Positions 44,660 to 53,323 of a DNA stretch of 54,114 nt are shown one piece after another. The notes below the pieces were generated by a model. The model did not search any database. It saw only the letters and a program-made list of their open reading frames with translations, and was not told where the DNA came from. Position 1 is the stretch's first letter, and every line of letters begins with the position of its first letter. Source of the DNA: Cyanobacteria bacterium RU_5_0 (GTDB taxonomy: Bacteria; Cyanobacteriota; Cyanobacteriia; Elainellales; Elainellaceae); contig JAAUSF010000023.1 in NCBI GenBank assembly GCA_012033255.1, positions 1 through 54,114 on the forward strand, written 5' to 3'. The position numbers were made by a program, and so were the translations under genes.

Positions 44660-46300
44660 TCACTCAAAATACATTAGCTGAAGCGAACCTAACCCCAACT
44701 CCTTGGAAGAGATAGAACGAGCTTCAAACAGTGCCATCATGTCGCTGATTTGCGGATTACCCTTGGAAGCTCCTTTTAAGCCTCTGGCAATTACCAAGCC
44801 GCAGTAGCCTTTTGTTTTTTTACATCGCTGATCCCATTTTTTGCGGGCTTGCACATGGATCGGATCGTCTTCGATGAACTCGCCGAATAGATGGAGTTCA
44901 CCGTTATTGGTTTGCAGGACACCGAGATCGTAGCGATCGTCCGAAAAGGGGTCTTCACCCGGATTGAAGCAAATTCCTTTCAAGCCACCTGCTGCCTTCA
45001 GTTCCTCAATCAGTGCGGCTGCTTTAGGACGGGAGGTTTGAATCAGGATCACTGGAAAGCCATCCGCATCCTGCGGAAAATCGGTGTCCGCTTCTTGACG
45101 AAATTTAACGGTCGCCCGTAGAACACTCAAAATATCCCAAGACATCGCTCCTAGACTGTAGAAAGCGTCACCCGGAACGAGATCATTGCGAAGAATCGGA
45201 GTTGCGTCAACCCCAAATTCTTGACCGTCCTCGGATGCAGACATTTCTGCAAGTTCTTCCGCAACCGTGGGTAATGTCATGACTTTAACGGAGATCTTTT
45301 TGCTCTCCTCCTTCGGATCAGCAATGCGGTAGCGGCTATTAATTTCCGGAAAATTTTCTTCATCTAGCCGTCGGAGATGTTGCTCAAAGAAGCGGTGTAA
45401 CGCTCTCAGGGCAACCAATGCTACACTTGCCTCCTCTTCATACAACACAGGACGCATTCCTTCGAGGGGATGAAGATTGCCGAAAGAAGGACGAACCTCC
45501 GTATCGGCAAAGAAGGTTTCTCCATCTAAGTCATCCTCTGAATCGAACGGGATGTCAGTATCAGCATTGAGTTGATCAAACGTCACGAACAGACAGTCTT
45601 GGTCTAAGAAAGCTTCTTCTAACTCTTCTGGGGCATCGCCTGCGGCTAACACTTTTTGACGAAACTTTTTAAGAGAGTTTAATGAGCGGTACATCAACAG
45701 CCCATATTCCATGCCCAACATTCCTAAAACAGACACATATAGCGTTCCGACATCTCCATAGTTCAAATCGACAGCGATGATTTTTTCTTCGTCTAAGGTT
45801 TCCCAAGGAGCATCATTCCAGATATCACGGGTGATCCCCATCATAGGTTTGACAAATTCAGGCGGTAACTGGGGAGGTCTATCTCTGGCGATCCCTTGTA
45901 GCCCGTGAAAGATTTCGTCAATCAGGGGGAGTTCGGGTGCATAATCAACGACGATATCCAGTTCTTGTAAAACGCCTCGTAGGAAAAACTGAATTTCACG
46001 ATCGCGCACCACAATCTTTTGGGGGCGAGAGGGCGGAGACGGACTGTGAGGATACTCCATCGCTTGCAAGAGTGCCCGTACCACGGCTTCATGTCCCATA
46101 TCTGGGGGCACCATGTCCATTGAGCGGACTAGTCCTTCTGTCCCGTCTACCCACAAGATGCAGTCTCCCTGCATCCGACCTCCAGACTCCGTAGCCACCG
46201 CAAAATCAGGTGAGAGCGCACGACGATCGCCCTCCCAGACACTCGGAATCTGGCGGAGTTGTTGTAACCGACGACGGGTAGAGCGATTGAGAGCAGTCAT
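44660..46300 (-). CDS. Conserved cyanobacterial protein of unknown function (DUF6930-like)
   Basis: 546 residues from ATG 46300 (MTALNRSTRRRLQQLRQIPS); TTG 46315 is the outer limit. It looks soluble and acidic. Segments such as SVWEGDRRALSPDFAVATES, EGLVRSMDMVPPDMGHEAVV and VLIQTSRPKAAALIEELKAA recur in uncharacterised cyanobacterial proteins, possibly the DUF6930 family. No catalytic motif is visible. It lies upstream of psaD on the same strand, 123 bases apart, without a clear functional link. Confidence 0.75.
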   Translation of the reverse strand: MTALNRSTRRRLQQLRQIPSVWEGDRRALSPDFAVATESGGRMQGDCILWVDGTEGLVRSMDMVPPDMGHEAVVRALLQAMEYPHSPSPPSRPQKIVVRDREIQFFLRGVLQELDIVVDYAPELPLIDEIFHGLQGIARDRPPQLPPEFVKPMMGITRDIWNDAPWETLDEEKIIAVDLNYGDVGTLYVSVLGMLGMEYGLLMYRSLNSLKKFRQKVLAAGDAPEELEEAFLDQDCLFVTFDQLNADTDIPFDSEDDLDGETFFADTEVRPSFGNLHPLEGMRPVLYEEEASVALVALRALHRFFEQHLRRLDEENFPEINSRYRIADPKEESKKISVKVMTLPTVAEELAEMSASEDGQEFGVDATPILRNDLVPGDAFYSLGAMSWDILSVLRATVKFRQEADTDFPQDADGFPVILIQTSRPKAAALIEELKAAGGLKGICFNPGEDPFSDDRYDLGVLQTNNGELHLFGEFIEDDPIHVQARKKWDQRCKKTKGYCGLVIARGLKGASKGNPQISDMMALFEARSISSKELGLGSLQLMYFE

Positions 46301-46735
46301 ACACAGAACCAGCAATAACCATCAATAAATAGACGGGTTCATCAAGAACCCACATTAGCGGACTCTTCAGTCTAGCAGCCAGACTACACCCTGATTCGCT
46401 AGATTTCGATCGGCTTGTGCAATCAATGCAGTCATTCTAACGAGGCTGATGTCATCCTGACCGCCCAGAGGCAAAAGCTTGCAATAAAGTGAGATTGCAA
46501 TAAAGTGAGAAAAGTGAGATGGATTCGGAGAGAGTCCCCTGTCTACGCCACAGTAGACAGTAGACAGTGGCATAGATCTACTTCACAGTTCATTATCCAC
46601 TATTCACTATCCACTACTTTTGCATTAGGGTTGCTCAATCCGTTACCATCAAGATAAAGCCACAAGCTAGTTCAAGCTAGTTATAGACACAAAACCATAG
46701 CAGTCGGGAATTTATAAAGGGAGTCTGGTAAAGGG
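46301..46735. other. Divergent intergenic region
   Basis: About 435 bases. Contains a direct repeat GCAATAAAGTGAGATT/GCAATAAAGTGAGAAAA (about 46480-46512) and a CAGTAGACAGTAGACAGTGG tract (about 46552). The end should hold the promoter of the iron-sulfur carrier gene. No gene seen. Confidence 0.5.
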
Positions 46736-47092
46736 ATGACACAAGCAACTCAGTCTCAACAGCGTGGCATTCTTATGACAGACGCTGCTCTTCGTCACGT
46801 TCTGTCATTGCGGGAAAAAGTGGGTAAAGATCTTTGCCTACGGGTTGGAGTTCGCCAAGGCGGATGTTCGGGGATGTCCTATATGATGGACTTTGAAGAT
46901 CCCAACAACATTCGAGAAAGTGACGAGGTTTATGATTATGAAGGCTTTAAGGTTGTTTGTGACCCCAAGAGCCTGCTCTACCTCTATGGGTTAATGCTAG
47001 ATTACAGCGATGCCTTGATTGGCGGTGGCTTTCAGTTCACAAATCCTAATGCCAATCAAACCTGTGGTTGCGGAAAATCATTCTCTTCTTGA
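46736..47092 (+). CDS. A-type iron-sulfur cluster carrier (HesB/IscA/SufA family)
   Basis: 118 residues. The three conserved cysteines are in [10 protein letters not shown] (about residue 43) and [10 protein letters not shown] at the C-terminus, the Cys-x(n)-Cys-x-Cys pattern of A-type carriers. It delivers Fe-S clusters to photosynthetic and other targets. Whether it is the SufA or IscA paralogue cannot be settled. AAAGGG directly precedes ATG. Confidence 0.94.
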   Translation: MTQATQSQQRGILMTDAALRHVLSLREKVGKDLCLRVGVRQGGCSGMSYMMDFEDPNNIRESDEVYDYEGFKVVCDPKSLLYLYGLMLDYSDALIGGGFQFTNPNANQTCGCGKSFSS

Positions 47093-47500
47093 CACTCTCC
47101 GCGCTAAAGCGACGGAGATTCTTGGCTCACCGAGACCACTTAGATTAGATTCCTTGCGTGTCTAACCCAGAGGTGGGACTCTCCCCAAGCGTGACTTCGG
47201 GTATGCCCTACCCTAGTTGCATGCTTGCAAGTCCTGTTTGAATTGAGAGCAAAATATGTCTCAAAAGACTGATTCGTCTAGTTCCTGTGAATCTTTTACC
47301 GGCTGCCAGGAGGAACCTAGAACAATACAGCAGAACCGCATAGATTCAATTGTCAAGGTTCAGTGCTACGCCTTTCGGCAGCAAGGTTTTTTAGAGTGGT
47401 TGACTCCCTTTGCCACTAATACAAATGTACAACAAAAAAGAGGAGGAGGCTTGTGAATTTTGAGTGAATGGAAAGTCGCCCTAGAAGGGCGAGGCTTTAG
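47090..47500 (-). mobile_element. IS200/IS605-like remnant without tnpB
   Basis: Read on the minus strand, the end nearest 47090 has GAATCTCCGTCGCTTTAGCG, then CGGAGAGTGTCAAG, a hairpin and terminal TCAA typical of the right end/guide-RNA end of tnpB-type IS605 elements. The other side has TTGTACATTTGTATTAG (about 47415-47432), resembling their left ends, and a CGCCCT/AGGGCG hairpin (47473-47485). About 300 bases between hold only a meaningless 66-codon frame (47256-47456), so transposase genes are gone. Boundaries are approximate. Confidence 0.45.
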
Positions 47501-47555
47501 ATCCAAATTTTTGGTAAATTGGGCAATTTCCATTAAAGGTATCCCCAATGTAACC

Positions 47556-47602
47556 GTAGTGCGAGCGATACGCTCGCGTCGCGGGAAGGATGTCGGCACT
47601 AC
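47556..47602. repeat. Nested palindrome
   Basis: Outer arms GTAGTGC (47556-47562) and GCACTAC (47596-47602) enclose a perfect hairpin GCGAGCG, ATA, CGCTCGC (47561-47577). A related GCGAGCGAGACACTCGCCC is inside the family-C element at 14201. Confidence 0.65.
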
Positions 47603-47769
47603 GATGGATAGATAATTTGTCTTGTAGAAATCGCCTTAGACTTGAGGACTGAAGATTAAGGACTGAGGACTGAGGTTCTCGGTCTTTTGGTTTGTCTGCC
47701 ACTCGATTTCTAGATTCTGAACGTCTTGGTATAGCCGTAGTCAGTTAGGTTAGGACATGCGACATTTTT

Positions 47770-47820
47770 GTGGGGTGGGCATCTTGCCCGCCCAGATCAG
47801 GCAACTTAAACACTCATTAG
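47770..47820. repeat. Family-B palindromic half-element
   Basis: Same orientation and about 42 identical bases as the copy at 38901, nearly 9 kb away; both continue into unrelated flanks (CACTCATTAGC here, GCTCGTTCGC there). Confidence 0.8.
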
Positions 47821-47940
47821 CTCAAAAGGCAAAAAACAAAAAAACGTCCCTTTTCCTTATTTACTTTTTCCTTACTCCAGAGGCATTGAGCCTCTAATTT
47901 GATATGCTTTGGGATCGGATTATTGTTTGCAACCATTGCT

Positions 47941-48366
47941 ATGAGCGAATCTGTTGAGACATTGTTTGATCAAGGAATTGAGCGGTATAAAGCTGGAGAG
48001 TCGCCGGATACTCTAATTCCTATGTTTAAGGAAATTTGCGATCGTGCCCCCAAGAGCAGCGCCGCATGGACATGTCTATCGTGGCTATATTTGCTCGACG
48101 GTAAACCAACTCAGGCCTATAAGGCGGCGCAAAAGGCGGTTAAGCTAAATCCGCAAGATCCACAAGCGCGGGTAAATTTAGCAATGGCAATGCTGGAAAC
48201 GGCTCAAACAGGAGTGCGCCAACATGTCGAAATTGCCGGACAAGTCCTGCTAGCCGCTCCCGAATTGCGGGAAGAAGTTGAGGGCAATCTTGAAGAAGGA
48301 TTAAGCAGAAAACCCAATTGGAAGAGTCTGAGCCGCGTCAAAAGCTGGTTATTTGAGAGTGAGTAA
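47941..48366 (+). CDS. Small TPR protein
   Basis: 141 residues from ATG 47941; the frame is open upstream to 47899 but MSESVETLFDQGIERYKAGE is a more natural start. TPR helices: FDQGIERYKAGESPDTLIPM, AAWTCLSWLYLLDGKPTQAY, AAQKAVKLNPQDPQARVNLA. The last 50 residues (GVRQHVEIAGQVLLAAPELR; RKPNWKSLSRVKSWLFE) are less repeat-like. Function unknown; conserved in cyanobacteria as far as I can tell. Confidence 0.83.
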   Translation: MSESVETLFDQGIERYKAGESPDTLIPMFKEICDRAPKSSAAWTCLSWLYLLDGKPTQAYKAAQKAVKLNPQDPQARVNLAMAMLETAQTGVRQHVEIAGQVLLAAPELREEVEGNLEEGLSRKPNWKSLSRVKSWLFESE

Positions 48367-48547
48367 CTTGAATGTTACATAAATAAATGTTACACAAATA
48401 TTCGTTTGGATGAGAGCTACCATTAGCGAATGTCGATGGGTTGCCCTGGATAGTCTGCGATCGAGCCGATTTACGCCAGCAGTGATGCAGTTTAGCAACG
48501 CTATACAACCTGTAACTATCACTAAAGATTTTTAATAAAAAAACCGG

Positions 48548-48565
48548 AATCCTAATGATAGGATT
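48548..48565. other. Small hairpin upstream of the 63-residue protein gene
   Basis: AATCCTA and TAGGATT pair perfectly around ATGA. It is about 75 bases before the start codon and might lie in the 5' leader. Confidence 0.35.
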
Positions 48566-48638
48566 TGGTGAAGTTAACGATTAGCTACGGTTATAGCTGG
48601 TCGCTGTTTCGTCTTTAATATCAAAGGAGTTGGAAGCT

Positions 48639-48830
48639 ATGGTCGGTAATAACGTCGAAATCAAGCCAGACACCCGCAATCACAAAGGCTTTTTTATTCA
48701 GCAAGGAATGTATAAATTTATGGGAATTGATCAGTCCGGATGGGCACTGATCTGCGTTGATGATGCCACCTGCCACTATGTAGATCCAGATAATTTGGAA
48801 GAATTCGTGGAGGAGGCTGTAGAGGCGTAA
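48639..48830 (+). CDS. Small acidic protein, unknown function
   Basis: 63 residues from ATG 48639 with AAGGAG nine bases upstream (an in-frame TTG lies three codons earlier). The sequence (NHKGFFIQQGMYKFMGIDQS, GWALICVDDATCHYVDPDNL) is compact and ends with an acidic helix EEFVEEAVEA, like a small SH3-type fold. I do not recognise the family; it is not NdhO. The ribosome-binding site and codon pattern make it a likely real gene. Confidence 0.75.
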   Translation: MVGNNVEIKPDTRNHKGFFIQQGMYKFMGIDQSGWALICVDDATCHYVDPDNLEEFVEEAVEA

Positions 48831-48952
48831 TTTCAACCGACTCCGAATAAATTTTTTAATTTTCTGTTTCTACTGATGTGGCTGTCATCGTTTGTGGTGC
48901 CAGCCATATTTTTTGTTAATCTTTTTTCAGTTACTAATCTTTTGTTAGTCCT

Positions 48953-49207
48953 ATGAAAGACAAACTTTTAGAGTGGCTAAATCTGGCGCTGATGGCAAAT
49001 TTGTTTTTAGTTTTGTTTAGTTTCTTTTGGTTGGCGATCGCTGCCCTGGGTCGTGCGCTCGGAATTCCACTCGGACTCGATCTGTGGTATAAGCTCTGGG
49101 AACCCGTCTTTACGCCTGCGATCGGCATTCTGATGGCAGGTGCAATCTTGAGTGGCATCATCGGCTGGATTAACAAACAGTTGGCTTCAGCAAAAACCAA
49201 CATTTAA
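48953..49207 (+). CDS. Small two-helix membrane protein
   Basis: 84 residues. Two membrane helices (ALMANLFLVLFSFFWLAIAA and FTPAIGILMAGAILSGIIGW) separated by a conserved-looking loop (LGRALGIPLGLDLWYKLWEP), ending INKQLASAKTNI. Similar short proteins occur in cyanobacteria; the function is unknown. ATG follows TTAGTCCT rather than a strong ribosome-binding site. Confidence 0.75.
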   Translation: MKDKLLEWLNLALMANLFLVLFSFFWLAIAALGRALGIPLGLDLWYKLWEPVFTPAIGILMAGAILSGIIGWINKQLASAKTNI

Positions 49208-49336
49208 ATTCCATCACTCCGGTGTGGCGAATTGGGAAGGGAGTGGTATAACTGTTGGCTGATATGGCTGTTAGCTAATACATCTGTTGGCTAATCTATG
49301 CAGCAACGGTTGACTTAACAGTCGTGGAGTAAAGTC

Positions 49337-51193
49337 ATGCGAAATCCTCCCGTAAAAAGAATATCTTGGATGCAGATCACTGGGTTGAGATTGGGGATCG
49401 CCAGTTGTACGATCGCCAGCGTTCCTTGGATTGGAGTCACCAGTTTAACTGGAACGGCGATCGTCACCCTCACAACGATGGTTTCCGCCCAAGCCGCGAT
49501 TCTCAGCCGTTGGGATTATAACCCCACCAGTGGAGAGCTAGAAATCACAGTGCCAGGAGGAACCACACCGCGCTATTTCTTAGCGGCTGAGCCTGCCCGG
49601 ATTATCGTCGATTTGCCCAACACCGATATCGGCACCGTCCCAACGCAACAAACCTACGCTGGAGTCGTGCGGGAAATTCGTGTTGCCCAATTTCAACCCG
49701 GATTAACCCGAATAGTGCTAGAGCTTTCGCCTGATGCGGTTTTGGCTCCAGAACAAGTGGAACTGCGGCAAGTCGGGACATCTGATACAGAAGGCGATCG
49801 TTGGGTGTTGCGTCCACTACTAGCAGAGGCTTCCACCCCAGTTGCAACACCTGATCCCGTTCAGCCCGATGCAATCGCCAATTCACCTACACTAACCAAT
49901 CCCGCTCCCGGTGAAACACCGCCAACCACCGATGTTCCTCCAGACTCAGACTTCACCAATCTTCCACCATTAGAGCCTGGAGCAACAGAAATTCCGGTGA
50001 CGCTGCCTCCATCTGATCCGGTAACTGCCCCTACACCTACGCCGCAATCGATCGCAGAATCAGATGCTCCAACCGATGAGCCTGTTGCTGAAGCACTTGT
50101 TCCTGAAGCACTTGTTCCTGAAGTGCCGATTCCCGAAGCAGAGATCGCACCGGATAACGTTGCACCCGAAGTGGCACCGGTAGCCATTGCTGATCCTGAT
50201 CCTATCGCTGATGCGATTGAGCCAGAACCAGAACCAGAACCAGAAGCAAGCGATCGAAATTCTGATCTTGCGGATGTCACGGCTGATGAAATAGCGCCCG
50301 AAGTAGCTACCGCCCCATCTTTGCCATCATCAACTCCGGAATCACCGACTTCCACCTTGCCACCTGCTGCTTTTTCGGGCGATCGTCCCCCTACAGTTAG
50401 CGTTCCACCCTTAGATGGAGCCACCTCCGTTACACCCCAATCGACTCCAGTAACACCGATCGCGGAGGGTTCACCAACTCCCTCAACGCCTGAACCCGTT
50501 GCCTCACCATCGCCAACACCGACTATCACGGCTGATGCTCCGATACCAGAGACTCCCTCACCAGAGACTTCCTCACCGGAAAATCCGATCGACTTTGGAC
50601 AACCCCTACCCGAATCGGCATTTAGCAACCTGCCAACGATCACCTCTGGCATTACATCACTACCGCCAAACATCGCAGTCGCTCCGTCTACCGAAGATAA
50701 CTCTGCAACTGTCTTGCTGCCGTCTGGCACCATTTTGAATCTACGCTATCCGGGAGAAAAGCCATTAGAATTGTCTGACGAACACCCTCGTCAAGAAGTG
50801 CTGGTTTTAGCGGAAGCGGTTCATGATTCGGATGGAAATGTTATTTTCCCCGAAGGGAGTTTAGTGATTGGACGATTTGAAACCGGGGATGAAGGTAGTT
50901 TATTCATCGCCCAAGCGATTTCTCTCGCAGGGCAAAATGTGTTGGTTAATGCCCAATCTGAAAATTTGGCGGGTCGCCAAGAAGGGGAGAGTCTGCTTCG
51001 CAATTCTGCACTCGGTATTGTTGCAGGTGCCCTGCTAGGGGGACTCACTGGCATTGGCTTAATTCCTGTGATTGCGGCAGGTGCAGCAGGTGCAGCGACT
51101 ACCCTTGTGACTTCACCGGATGAAGTAGCCGTGATCCAACCCGATCAAGTAGTCGAAGTCCGGTTGATCGAAGATCTCGCTCTATTGAATTAG
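49337..51193 (+). CDS. AMIN-domain envelope protein with Pro/Glu-rich linker
   Basis: 618 residues. A signal region (about 10-52, ending SAQA) is followed by an AMIN domain (about 55-150: RWDYNPTSGELEITVPGGTT, ARIIVDLPNTDIG, GVVREIRVAQFQPGLTRIVL), which targets wall or secretin-associated proteins. Residues about 160-440 are a Pro/Thr/Glu-rich spacer. The C-terminal 170 residues (TVLLPSGTILNLRYPGEKPL; EVLVLAEAVHDSDGNVIFPE; GIVAGALLGGLTGIGLIPVI) look like a TrbI/VirB10-type beta domain with a Gly/Ala hydrophobic helix. A link to pili or secretion is inference. Confidence 0.88.
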   Translation: MRNPPVKRISWMQITGLRLGIASCTIASVPWIGVTSLTGTAIVTLTTMVSAQAAILSRWDYNPTSGELEITVPGGTTPRYFLAAEPARIIVDLPNTDIGTVPTQQTYAGVVREIRVAQFQPGLTRIVLELSPDAVLAPEQVELRQVGTSDTEGDRWVLRPLLAEASTPVATPDPVQPDAIANSPTLTNPAPGETPPTTDVPPDSDFTNLPPLEPGATEIPVTLPPSDPVTAPTPTPQSIAESDAPTDEPVAEALVPEALVPEVPIPEAEIAPDNVAPEVAPVAIADPDPIADAIEPEPEPEPEASDRNSDLADVTADEIAPEVATAPSLPSSTPESPTSTLPPAAFSGDRPPTVSVPPLDGATSVTPQSTPVTPIAEGSPTPSTPEPVASPSPTPTITADAPIPETPSPETSSPENPIDFGQPLPESAFSNLPTITSGITSLPPNIAVAPSTEDNSATVLLPSGTILNLRYPGEKPLELSDEHPRQEVLVLAEAVHDSDGNVIFPEGSLVIGRFETGDEGSLFIAQAISLAGQNVLVNAQSENLAGRQEGESLLRNSALGIVAGALLGGLTGIGLIPVIAAGAAGAATTLVTSPDEVAVIQPDQVVEVRLIEDLALLN

Positions 51194-51203
51194 AAACGAT
51201 GAA

Positions 51204-51310
51204 TTAATGCCGTGTGCAGCTTGGTTACCTCTCTGGTGGGATGAGCGTCTCGCCCGTCCAAATCGGGGCAGGCATCTTGCCTTCTCCACAAGGAATCAAG
51301 GCTTGTAGAC
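51204..51310. repeat. Degenerate family-A element, copy 3
   Basis: Aligns with 5012-5111: ATGCCGTGTGCAGCTTGGTT, then GGTGGGATGAGCGTCTCGCC and AAGGAATCAAGGCTTGT. The right-hand inverted repeat is missing. It begins about ten bases after the AMIN-protein stop. Confidence 0.6.
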
Positions 51311-51389
51311 ATACGCTCTCTGCGTGAATGATTCCATTGTTGGGGTTTTAGAGCTGTCGTCAAAAAGTTAGAACATCGGGATTAAAGGG

Positions 51390-51437
51390 GGTGTGGGGGC
51401 TTCGCCCCCAGTCAGAGATTCCACCCCTGCACCCCGT
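51390..51437. terminator. Bidirectional hairpin between the AMIN-protein and livF genes
   Basis: GGGGGCTTCGCCCCC (51395-51409) within a wider GGGGTG...CACCCC frame, between two convergent genes. No T-run on either side, so termination is likely but not certain. Confidence 0.5.
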
Positions 51438-51438
51438 C

Positions 51439-52170
51439 CTAACCCAGGTGGCTTGCTCCAAGGTAAAGTTCGCCAACTTTGGGGTTATTCAGCAGATCTC
51501 GACCAAGCCCCTCAAACCGATCGCGTCCTGATTCCAAGACATATCCTCGATCCGCCATTGCTAGCGCCTTCTGAGCGTTTTGCTCCACCAGAATAATTGA
51601 TGTTCCACCCTGGTTAATCTGCTTAATTAACTCAAACACGCTGTTGACCAAAATCGGAGACAGCGCCGCCGACGGTTCATCCAAAATCAACAGACTCGGT
51701 TGCAGCATCAATGCCCGTCCCATTGCTAGCTGCTGCCGTTCCCCGCCCGAAAGCGTCCCTGCCCGTTGTCGTTTGCGTTCCACCAAACGCGGAAACAGTT
51801 CAAAAATATGGGCTTTCAGTTCCTTCAAAGACCCCCTGCGAACGAACGCCCCCATCTCTAAATTCTCTTCTACAGTCAACGATGGAAAGACATTAAAAAT
51901 CTGAGGGACATAGCACATCCCGCGTTGGACAATTTGATTCGACTTCAAGCCAACAATATTCTCTCCTTTGAAAGAAATCCCGCCCCGATGCGGTGTCAGT
52001 AGCCCAAAAATAGTCTTGGCCAGCGTAGATTTTCCTGCTCCATTAGGACCAATCACCACCACCATTTCGCCTGAGTCAATCCTAAAATTTATTCCCTGAA
52101 GAATATCCAGGTCTTTAACATAGCCAGCATAGACATCCTCAACTTGGAGGAGGGAAGCGGTGTTGGTCAT
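51439..52170 (-). CDS. livF: Branched-chain amino-acid ABC transporter ATPase (LivF-type)
   Basis: 243 residues. Walker A GPNGAGKST (about 41-49), Q-loop CYVPQIFNVFPSLTVEENLE, signature LSGGERQQ (about 140) and Walker B LLILDEPSAALSP. The RGMCYVPQ and TVEENLEMGAF patterns assign it to the LivF branch (including cyanobacterial NatE and UrtE). No permease, LivG or binding protein is nearby, so the transporter parts must be elsewhere in the genome. Confidence 0.9.
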   Translation of the reverse strand: MTNTASLLQVEDVYAGYVKDLDILQGINFRIDSGEMVVVIGPNGAGKSTLAKTIFGLLTPHRGGISFKGENIVGLKSNQIVQRGMCYVPQIFNVFPSLTVEENLEMGAFVRRGSLKELKAHIFELFPRLVERKRQRAGTLSGGERQQLAMGRALMLQPSLLILDEPSAALSPILVNSVFELIKQINQGGTSIILVEQNAQKALAMADRGYVLESGRDRFEGLGRDLLNNPKVGELYLGASHLG

Positions 52171-52186
52171 GGTGAGGAGAGGGGGA

Positions 52187-52225
52187 GGGAAGAGGGAAGA
52201 GGGAAGAGGGAAGAGGGAAGAGGGA
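52187..52225. repeat. Heptamer tandem repeat (GGGAAGA)
   Basis: Five and a half perfect GGGAAGA units directly upstream of livF (17 bases from its ATG), where the ribosome-binding site would be. Length variation could affect livF expression. Confidence 0.85.
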
Positions 52226-52258
52226 GCTAAATTTTATCCCTTATCCTTCATCCTTCTA

Positions 52259-52483
52259 TCAAGGCGTGTTTTGCAGATCAGGGCGTTCTTCCGGGACGAT
52301 CGCCCCTTCGACTGGGCAAACTTGGATGCAAATTCCGCAATCAATGCAAGTGGAGAAATCAATCCAGTACCAGTCGGTGCCTTTGGTGTTTTTGCCGGGA
52401 CCTTCATGGATGCAGGCAACGGGACAGGCATCAACGCAATCGGCAACGCCTTCGCAAGTGTTTGTAACGATCGTATGTGCCAT
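52259..52483 (-). CDS. Two-cluster bacterial-type ferredoxin
   Basis: 74 residues. Cysteines: NTCEGVADCVDACPVACI (C10, C16, C20, C24) and CIDCGICIQVCP (C43, C46, C49, C53). The second set is a perfect CxxCxxCxxxCP; the first is irregular, so one cluster may be 3Fe-4S or a variant 4Fe-4S. Such ferredoxins serve redox enzymes other than photosystem I. It is not the plant-type PetF. The repeat tract separates it from livF. Confidence 0.9.
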   Translation of the reverse strand: MAHTIVTNTCEGVADCVDACPVACIHEGPGKNTKGTDWYWIDFSTCIDCGICIQVCPVEGAIVPEERPDLQNTP

Positions 52484-52635
52484 AGGGTTCTCTTCTCAAC
52501 GGATCGACAGAATTGCCGGAACTCACTTGCCGGAACTCACTTGATCGTTATAGCGTATTTGGTACTCTAATGTATCAAAAGGTAACGATTTGATGAGAGT
52601 AGAGAACGATCGCCCACTAATGCTATTAATTAGCC

Positions 52636-53316
52636 ATGAGCTATATTCTTAAAAATCCGGGAATTGTTTGGGGACTGTTGCTAGAACACTTGCAAATGAC
52701 TCTGCTAACCCTGGTAATTGCGGTGTTGGTTGCCTTGCCGATCGCCCTGCTAATCACTCGTGTTCGCTGGCTCAGTGTTCCTGTGTTAGGTATATTGGGT
52801 GTTCTCTATACCGTTCCAAGTTTGGCGTTAATCATTTTACTGGTGCCGATTTTTGGGCTGAATGAGAAATCGGTCATTGTGGCAATGGTGATTTATACAC
52901 AAGTGATTTTGGTGCGGAGTTTGTCAGTTGGGTTGCAATCGATTAAGCCTGCTATCTTGGAAGCGGCGCGAGGGATGGGGATGAATCCGTGGCAGCGATG
53001 GTGGCAAGTTCAGGTTCCCCTGATTCTGCCGATTTTTCTGGCAGGCTTACGCATTGCGGCGATCGTCGCCATTGCGATTGCTACGATCGGAGCAAAATTC
53101 GGGGCAGGCGGCTTAGGAACGCTTTTGTTTGATGGCATCACGCAAGCCGGACGCTATGACAAAATTTGGGCAGGAGCGATCACGGTTTCTGCATTAGCCT
53201 TCGCCATCAACGGTGCAATTTTGGCGCTGGAACGAACCACCAACCCAACCTTACGAATCCAACGCAGTGTCAACCGACAGCGATCGCAACTTAACCGCTT
53301 ATCTCAACCTGGTTAG
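52636..53316 (+). CDS. ABC transporter permease, OpuC/ProW-like (osmoprotectant)
   Basis: 226 residues with about five membrane helices. The EAA loop is ILEAARGMGMNPWQRWWQVQ (about 110-130), and PSLALIILLVPIFGL and FGAGGLGTLLFDGI are typical of OpuCB/OpuCD permeases for glycine betaine, choline or carnitine. Expected partners (ATPase, binding protein) are not adjacent. A similar permease lies convergent eight bases away. Confidence 0.88.
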   Translation: MSYILKNPGIVWGLLLEHLQMTLLTLVIAVLVALPIALLITRVRWLSVPVLGILGVLYTVPSLALIILLVPIFGLNEKSVIVAMVIYTQVILVRSLSVGLQSIKPAILEAARGMGMNPWQRWWQVQVPLILPIFLAGLRIAAIVAIAIATIGAKFGAGGLGTLLFDGITQAGRYDKIWAGAITVSALAFAINGAILALERTTNPTLRIQRSVNRQRSQLNRLSQPG

Positions 53317-53323
53317 GGAAATT

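Noticed and set aside
47256..47456. 66-codon plus-strand frame
   Set aside because: It lies inside the putative IS605 remnant and resembles no protein.
49861..50733. Minus-strand 290-codon frame rich in Gly/Ser/Val
   Set aside because: It is antisense to the Pro/Thr/Glu-rich linker of the AMIN protein; low-complexity composition keeps it open. No start signal.
51338..51362. GTTTTAGAGCTG string resembling a type II CRISPR repeat
   Set aside because: It occurs once, with no spacer-repeat periodicity and no cas genes nearby.
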